Of a stretch of 10,967 nt of DNA, positions 6,773-10,967 are shown piece by piece. Every line of letters begins with the position of its first letter. The stretch's first letter is position 1. This DNA is from Pseudomonadota bacterium (GTDB lineage: Bacteria > Pseudomonadota > Gammaproteobacteria > Acidithiobacillales > Acidithiobacillaceae): positions 1 through 10,967 of the forward strand of contig JAKBXD010000060.1 of assembly GCA_021840785.1 (NCBI GenBank), written 5' to 3'. Under the pieces are notes generated by a model, which worked only from the letters and a program-made list of their open reading frames with translations, did not search any database and had not been told where the DNA came from. Position numbers and translations under genes: made by a program.

Positions 6773-8302
6773 TTATGGTTGCACAAACACGGCCTGGATA
6801 ATGGCTTCCACCTCGTTGGTCATGGCCTTGTCGGCCAATATCGGGAACTCCCTGAGCAGCTTGTTGGACACCTTGCCGCCGTTATCACGCACGGATCGTA
6901 GGATGCGGTCGATATCCCCATCCGGACCTTCGATCACCATCTTGATGCGTTCGCGGGCCATGCGCAGGTTGCGCAGATAGTTTGCTTCCTTGCGCATTTC
7001 CTGTTCGATGGTTGTTTGCACCACTTCTGCAAGGTACTCGACATGGTCGGTCATATCGGGATAGCGCCAGGCCGGCAACGCATCCTGGTAGGCATCGAAC
7101 TGCAGGTTGTAGTGCACACCGTCCTCGGCGACCTGCTCTGCGCCGAAGCGCCAGGCTTCTGCATACTTGCGCATCAGCGGCCGCGAGAAGAGTTCCAGTA
7201 CCTGGTCATAGCCGCGCCGGTTGACGATTGAACTGATGATTGTGGCCGACACCGGCAAAACGAAGGGTGCCGGGATCGCCTGGTCCCGGCGCAGCACATC
7301 ATTGATCAGGAAACGCGAGATACGGCCATTACCATCGGACATCGGGTGTATGTACACAAAACCGAAGGACAGCACGGCGGCCCGCACCAGTGCCGAGGCG
7401 CCCACCGTGCGGGATGCGAACTCACGCAAGCCCGACAGCAGTGCTGGCGTGTCATTCCAGTGAGGCGCGATGTAATGGACCACCTCGGTAAAGCCGTCGA
7501 CCTCGCCGACGAATACCGGCGAGCGGCGCACGCCATAACGTGTCGCCCGCGGTCCGAGGATCTGTGCTTGCAGTGCGCCGAGTGCGCCTTCCGACAGCGG
7601 CTCTTCGTACTGCCCACAGCGCTGCTCCATCACGGCGGCGAAACGCCGCACACGATCGACATGTTGCTCTTCGTGCTCGATCGCAAAGTTCGCCCGGCTC
7701 TCCTTGATCGTCAGCCAGATCGCACTGCGTTGCAGCACGTCGGCACCGAACTCGACCTCCAAGTCGGCCAGGTGCTGAGCGCAATCGTACTGCTCAGCCT
7801 GCCGCACCCGGGCGGTGCGCAACACCAGTGGGCAATAGTCACGAGTGCCCGGCAGGTTATCGCGCACCCGCCAGCGTGGGTTATTAACTGGCTGACTGGC
7901 TGTCAGATAGGTCTTTTCGTCCAGCGCGGTGACGTAGTTGCCGGTTGCGACGCCGGGAAACGCCAGTTGCCGCCCGGTCAGGTATTCATAAAGGAAACCG
8001 GCGCGGCGCGCATACTGGCCTGTCGGTTCGGCCACAATCCACGCTTCCAGGTCGGCTGCCGGAGCCACTTCGAACAGCCTGGCCAGGAACTCCAGATGGA
8101 TGCCTTCGTGCTTAAGCGCGAAGGCCAAATGGCCTGCCAAGGTGTTGGCAGGCCTGGCTACCGGGGTATAGAATTCACGGACGTAGCCGCCCTCCCGCAC
8201 GGTGGCTCTGGATCCGGCAATGGCGCTTTGGGCGCGAAATGGTTGCACCGCCGAGACGTTATAGCGCTCAGCCAGCCAGCGGTATCCGATCCAGCCTGTC
8301 AC
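6773..8302 (-). CDS. fic: Fic-domain protein (probable AMP-transferase)
   Basis: Fic enzymes transfer AMP, or related groups, from a nucleotide onto a target protein hydroxyl. They act as toxins, effectors or regulators. The catalytic loop HPMSDGNGRISR is at 319-330 of 509, with H319 as the catalytic base; Met replaces the usual Phe at the third position. The flap lies around 266-285 (GEVDGFTEVVHYIAP). A class II-type inhibitory helix precedes it: NFAIEH at 205-210, where E209 would block ATP positioning. The usual Ser/Thr is Asn and the usual Gly/Asn is His. Residues 40-135 form a helical N-terminal domain (YARRAGFLYEYLTG) seen in long stand-alone Fic proteins. Residues 420-509 are a helical C-terminal region of unclear role. 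The start is GTG at 8302, with AGGA (8310-8313) 7 bases upstream. No antitoxin gene is adjacent. The target is unknown. Confidence 0.9.
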   Translation of the reverse strand: MTGWIGYRWLAERYNVSAVQPFRAQSAIAGSRATVREGGYVREFYTPVARPANTLAGHLAFALKHEGIHLEFLARLFEVAPAADLEAWIVAEPTGQYARRAGFLYEYLTGRQLAFPGVATGNYVTALDEKTYLTASQPVNNPRWRVRDNLPGTRDYCPLVLRTARVRQAEQYDCAQHLADLEVEFGADVLQRSAIWLTIKESRANFAIEHEEQHVDRVRRFAAVMEQRCGQYEEPLSEGALGALQAQILGPRATRYGVRRSPVFVGEVDGFTEVVHYIAPHWNDTPALLSGLREFASRTVGASALVRAAVLSFGFVYIHPMSDGNGRISRFLINDVLRRDQAIPAPFVLPVSATIISSIVNRRGYDQVLELFSRPLMRKYAEAWRFGAEQVAEDGVHYNLQFDAYQDALPAWRYPDMTDHVEYLAEVVQTTIEQEMRKEANYLRNLRMARERIKMVIEGPDGDIDRILRSVRDNGGKVSNKLLREFPILADKAMTNEVEAIIQAVFVQP

Positions 8303-8339
8303 TTAAATATCCTGATTTCCGCCAAGATTCGATTAACCT

Positions 8340-8364
8340 TGCAATATTCTAATTATATATTGCA
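8340..8364. repeat. Palindrome overlapping the fic promoter (candidate operator)
   Basis: TGCAATAT (8340-8347) and ATATTGCA (8357-8364) are perfect 8-base inverted repeats with a 9-base spacer. They cover the -10 box and most of the promoter spacer, where a dimeric repressor would block RNA polymerase. No regulator gene is next to it. Confidence 0.5.
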
Positions 8365-8374
8365 TATTCGTCAA
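8346..8374 (-). promoter_or_regulatory. Predicted sigma70-type promoter of fic
   Basis: Reading leftward, TTGACG (8374-8369) and TAGAAT (8351-8346) each match the consensus at five of six positions and are separated by exactly 17 bases. Transcription would start near 8339, giving a 5' leader of about 37 bases before the GTG at 8302. The region is strongly AT-rich compared with its surroundings. Confidence 0.65.
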
Positions 8375-8415
8375 TAATTCTATTAAAAGCCTGTCGCCAC
8401 AGTCTGATTCCAAAT

Positions 8416-8448
8416 CTGAACATCCCCACGGGGCTAGGGGACGTTCAG
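8416..8448 (-). repeat. 12-bp stem-loop upstream of fic
   Basis: The arms are 8416-8427 and 8437-8448, with a 9-base loop. Twelve positions pair except one A/C mismatch in + strand RNA; in - strand RNA that pair becomes a G-U wobble, so the stem is complete. No T run follows on either strand, so it is not a standard terminator. It may be an element end or the end of a lost gene, since a leftward stop codon (TAG, 8436-8434) falls in the loop. Confidence 0.5.
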
Positions 8449-8595
8449 CGGAATCCGCAACTCCACCCCAAGAAACGCCCAGAGCCGCCTCATATCGGCC
8501 ACCGCTGGCGCCGCCAACGCTTCGAGACTCGGGCACAGGCTGAATCGACTATTCGGGAACACATCGAGATTTTTTACAACCGCCAACGTCGGCAT
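8434..8595 (-). pseudogene. 53-codon leftward frame, possible gene relic
   Basis: The frame runs from ATG at 8595 to TAG at 8434. Its second half (ALAAPAVADMRRLWAFLGVE, then LRIPLNVP) reads like a natural protein C-terminus. Its first half is antisense to the IS3 transposase remnant. There is no Shine-Dalgarno. The likeliest reading is the tail of a lost gene joined to insertion-sequence DNA, or plain chance. Confidence 0.25.
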
Positions 8596-8658
8596 TCACG
8601 GATTGGTTATCTGGCTCCCGCTGTGTTCGCACAGTCCTTCACACGGTTGGCCGCTTGA
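8518..8658 (+). pseudogene. Truncated 3' end of an IS3-family transposase gene (OrfB)
   Basis: The frame reads RFETRAQAE, then IREHIEIFYNRQRRHSRIGY and LAPAVFAQSF before TGA at 8656-8658. The IExFYNRxRRHSxxGYxxP pattern is the characteristic C-terminal end of the DDE integrase domain in IS3-family transposases. Similarity fades upstream of about 8518, so roughly the last 45 codons survive. The catalytic residues, the OrfA part and the left end are absent. The 3' end of the element probably lies within the next 40 bases (around 8660-8700), but I cannot fix its terminal repeat. It shows past transposition next to fic. Confidence 0.8.
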
Positions 8659-8765
8659 AACGGGACTGTCCACTATTGTCAGGCTACCCCAAATTGAGGC
8701 AATTCGATTATTCCAGCACCGTCGGGCTGTTTGATCAAAAGGCTATTCTTTAACAAAAAATTCAG

Positions 8766-8771
8766 TATGAT
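8766..8771 (+). promoter_or_regulatory. -10-like box upstream of the DUF4870 gene
   Basis: TATGAT matches the sigma70 -10 consensus at five of six positions, 79 bases before the ATG at 8851. No good -35 box lies 16-18 bases upstream (CTATTC region), so the promoter would need an activator or be weak. A palindrome CACTC-A-GAGTG at 8785-8795 falls just after the predicted start point and could be an operator. Confidence 0.35.
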
Positions 8772-8850
8772 AGTGGGCACAGGCCACTCAGAGTGAGGCA
8801 TCACCCGGTCGACCCGATACGAAATCCATCACCCTACAGGGAGCGTAACC

Positions 8851-9201
8851 ATGGAAACCAGCAATCTCGTCGAAGTAGCCAGCAAGGACGATCGTAACAT
8901 CGCCGCACTCACTCATGCGGGCGGCATCTTGTTCGGGTTCATCCCGGCGCTCATCGTCTACCTCCTCAAAAAAGACAGTGGCTCCGCCTGGCTGGTGCAG
9001 CAGAGCAAAGAAGCACTGAATTTCCAGATCACCGTGCTGATTGCTTATGTGGTGGCCAGCATCCTGAGTACCCTGTTGATCGGCATCTTGATTTTCCCAC
9101 TGATTTTCATAGTGAATTTGATATTCTGTGTATTGGCGGCCATCAAAGCCAGTAATGGCGAGGTCTATCGCTACCCACTCACCCTGCGTTTGCTGAGTTG
9201 A
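8851..9201 (+). CDS. DUF4870 (Tic20-like) small membrane protein
   Basis: Small integral membrane protein of 116 residues belonging to the DUF4870 family; its biochemical role is unknown. The family pattern is clear: DDRNIAALTHAGGILFGFIPAL, then LKKDSG, QQSKEALNFQIT in the middle, and AIKASNGEVYRYPLTLRLL at the end. Hydrophobic segments at about 17-38, 57-79 and 80-99 suggest three membrane spans with short loops. The acidic N-terminus is probably cytoplasmic. AGGGAG (8838-8843) sits 7 bases before the ATG. It has a long leader of its own. The next gene starts 95 bases later on the same strand without an evident terminator, so read-through into uup is possible. Confidence 0.9.
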   Translation: METSNLVEVASKDDRNIAALTHAGGILFGFIPALIVYLLKKDSGSAWLVQQSKEALNFQITVLIAYVVASILSTLLIGILIFPLIFIVNLIFCVLAAIKASNGEVYRYPLTLRLLS

Positions 9202-9296
9202 CGCGCAGAACCTGAGAACACGCTTCCGCTTGCGCCACTGCAGCGCGCCCCGTACCCTACGCCTTTATTTTGCATAACAAGGATGGGGTCGGCTGA

Positions 9297-10967
9297 ATGT
9301 CTATTCTGCGGCTGGAGGCAGGGCAAGTGGAATGGGGTGGCCGGGCGCTGCTGGACCATGCCGAGTTGAATCTGGAGGCCGGCGAGCGGGTCGGCCTGAT
9401 CGGCCGCAACGGTGAAGGCAAGTCTACCCTGCTGCAAGTGCTGGCAGGCCTCTGTCCCCTCGATGCGGGAACGCTGTGGGTGGCGCCCGGTATACGCCGG
9501 GCCTACCTGGCGCAGGAGCCGGAACTGGCCGGTGAGCACGACCTGCTCACCGCCATCAAATCCGGGCATCCTGCCTGGCGGCACTTGCAGAATGCCGATG
9601 CGGACGACGCCCATGCCCATGCCCTTGCCGACCATCACGATGCCTGGCAGATCGACTACAAGGCGGAGGCCCTGCGCGACAGCCTGGGGCTGCCCGCTGA
9701 AGGGGTGGTCAGCGCTCTTTCCGGCGGCCAGCGCAAGCGGGTAGCCATCGCCGCCACCCTGGTCGCCGAGCCGGACCTGCTCTTTCTCGACGAACCCACC
9801 AACCATCTCGATCTGCCCGCGATCCTGGCGCTGGAACAATCCCTGCTGCGCCATCGCGGCACGCTGGTCTTCGTCACTCACGACCGGCGTTTTCTCGACC
9901 GGCTGGCGACCCGCATCATCGAACTGGATCGCGGGATACTACGCAGTTTTCCCGGCACTTTTGCGGCTTATCAAAGCCGCAAGGCCGAAGTCCTCGCTGC
10001 CGAGGCTGCGGCGGACAGCCGTCTGGAAGGGCAACTGGCGGAAGAGGAGGCCTGGCTGCGCCAAGGGGTCAAGGCCCGCGCCAAGCGCAACCAGGGCCGC
10101 CTGCGCCGTCTGGAGGGGCTGCGTGAGGAGCGTGCCAGCCGTCGCCAGCAGCAGGGGCAGGCCACCCTGCAAATCAGCACGGCGGATCGTTCCGGCGTAC
10201 TCATTGCCGAGCTGGATCATGTGTCTTTTGCCTATGGTGGGCGTCCGGTCATCCGCGATTTTTCCACCCGCATCGAACGCGGCGACCGGGTTGGCATTAT
10301 CGGCCCCAATGGGGCGGGCAAGACGACACTGCTGCGCCTGATCCTGGGCGAACTGGAGCCACAGGAGGGTACCGTCCGCCGCGGCACCAAGCAGGAGGTC
10401 GCCTACTTCGACCAGATGCGCGCCACCCTCGACCCGGAAAGCCGGGTGTTGGACGCCATTGCGGACGGGAATGATTTTATCGACATCAATGGCGAACGCC
10501 GTCACGTGCTGAGCTATCTGCAGGATTTCCTCTTCCCGCCCAGCCGGGCGCGGGGGCTGATCAAAGCGCTCTCCGGCGGCGAGCGCGCACGTTTGCTGCT
10601 GGCCCGCCTGTTTGCCCGCCCCGCCAATATTCTGGTGCTGGACGAACCCACCAACGACCTGGACCTGGAGACGCTGGAGGTGCTCGAAGAACGTTTACAG
10701 AGTTACGCCGGCACGATCTTCCTGGTGTCCCATGACCGAGACTTTCTCGATAACGTGGTCACCCAGGTGATCGCCTTCGGGGAAGACGGGCAGATCAGCC
10801 AGAATGCGGGCGGCTACGAGGACTGGCTGCGCTGGCAGATGGAGTCGCAGCGCACGGCAAAATCGGTAGAAGGTGGCGGCGGCAAGGGTTCCGGCAAGCG
10901 GGATGGCGGCAAGGGCAGAAAATCCGCCATGAGCTACAAGGAGAACCAGGAACTCGCCGCCTTGCCG
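9297..10967 (+). CDS. uup: ABC-F ATPase Uup (3' end outside window)
   Basis: Soluble ABC-F protein with two tandem ATPase domains and no membrane part. Uup proteins act on ribosomes and on branched DNA intermediates; in Escherichia coli, loss of Uup increases precise transposon excision. The first 557 codons are present. Domain 1 has Walker A GRNGEGKST (36-44), signature LSGGQ (141-145), Walker B LLFLDEP with E166, and H-loop THD (194-196). The interdomain linker (about 225-290) includes WLRQGVKARAKRN, a Uup-type signature. Domain 2 has GPNGAGKTT (336-344), LSGGE (425-429), LVLDEP with E450, and SHD (478-480). A Gly/Lys-rich stretch (526-542) leads into MSYKENQELAALP, the beginning of the Uup C-terminal coiled-coil DNA-binding domain, which is cut by the window edge. 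The only nearby purine run (AAGGA, 9279-9283) is 13 bases from the ATG, so the ribosome site is weak. Confidence 0.93.
   Translation, partial: MSILRLEAGQVEWGGRALLDHAELNLEAGERVGLIGRNGEGKSTLLQVLAGLCPLDAGTLWVAPGIRRAYLAQEPELAGEHDLLTAIKSGHPAWRHLQNADADDAHAHALADHHDAWQIDYKAEALRDSLGLPAEGVVSALSGGQRKRVAIAATLVAEPDLLFLDEPTNHLDLPAILALEQSLLRHRGTLVFVTHDRRFLDRLATRIIELDRGILRSFPGTFAAYQSRKAEVLAAEAAADSRLEGQLAEEEAWLRQGVKARAKRNQGRLRRLEGLREERASRRQQQGQATLQISTADRSGVLIAELDHVSFAYGGRPVIRDFSTRIERGDRVGIIGPNGAGKTTLLRLILGELEPQEGTVRRGTKQEVAYFDQMRATLDPESRVLDAIADGNDFIDINGERRHVLSYLQDFLFPPSRARGLIKALSGGERARLLLARLFARPANILVLDEPTNDLDLETLEVLEERLQSYAGTIFLVSHDRDFLDNVVTQVIAFGEDGQISQNAGGYEDWLRWQMESQRTAKSVEGGGGKGSGKRDGGKGRKSAMSYKENQELAALP

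Larger units (their letters stand above)
8303..8850. other. 548-base divergent intergenic region with mobile-element debris
   Basis: This stretch lies between fic (-) and the DUF4870 gene (+). From left to right it holds the fic promoter and palindrome, a stem-loop at 8416-8448, an IS3-family transposase remnant ending at 8658, and the leader of the DUF4870 gene with a -10-like box. I see no intact gene in it. Confidence 0.7.

Noticed and set aside
7346..8377. Rightward open frame of 343 codons
   Set aside because: It is antisense to fic; no domain or ribosome site supports it.
8434..8595. 53-residue frame upstream of fic as a small FicA/VbhA-like antitoxin
   Set aside because: It lacks the (S/T)xxxE(G/N) antitoxin motif and a ribosome site, and half of it is antisense to the IS3 relic. 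The Fic protein already has its own inhibitory helix.
9171..10505. Leftward frames of 236 and 188 codons
   Set aside because: They are antisense to uup, which shows complete ABC-F motifs in both ATPase domains.

Overview
The window is a proteobacterial chromosome segment. Coding DNA is mostly GC-rich, starts are ATG or GTG with clear Shine-Dalgarno sites, and the genes include a Uup-type ABC-F protein and a 4Fe-4S family-4 uracil-DNA glycosylase. From the overall feel of the proteins I suspect Acidithiobacillus or a close beta/gamma-proteobacterial relative. That is an inference, and no gene here proves it.

Left part (1-3068, + strand): the tail of a Tad/Flp-type pilus operon. It holds the 3' end of a CpaC/RcpA secretin, a CpaF/TadA secretion ATPase with an N-terminal FHA domain, and a long TadE-like pseudopilin that overlaps the ATPase gene by 11 bases. 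TadZ, TadB, TadC and the Flp pilin are not in the window.

Middle part (3109-5394, + strand): two adjacent genes for Sec-exported, cysteine-rich proteins. Both start with an LprI-like (DUF1311-type, lysozyme-inhibitor family) domain with the same cysteine spacing. In the first, this domain is joined to a pesticin/T4-lysozyme-like muramidase domain that keeps a Glu, Thr, Asp catalytic set. In the second it is joined to an unrecognised C-terminal region. This pair is the most interesting thing in the window. It could be a secreted cell-wall hydrolase with a built-in regulator plus a partner or immunity protein, or a wall-remodelling accessory of the pilus.

Right part: a family-4 uracil-DNA glycosylase gene (5524-6489, - strand) and a Fic-family AMP-transferase-type gene (6773-8302, - strand). 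The Fic gene has a well-formed promoter overlapped by a palindrome. Next comes a 548-base non-coding stretch holding the truncated 3' end of an IS3-family transposase gene, a strong stem-loop and a promoter-like -10 box. It is followed by a small DUF4870 membrane protein (8851-9201, + strand) and a uup gene that runs off the right edge (9297 onward, + strand).

Base composition is mosaic. In hand-counted lines, the secretin tail and the muramidase domain are near 40% G+C, while the ATPase, TadE and second LprI-like genes are about 68-72%. The accessory character of the middle and the fic/IS3 region contrasts with the housekeeping udg and uup genes.
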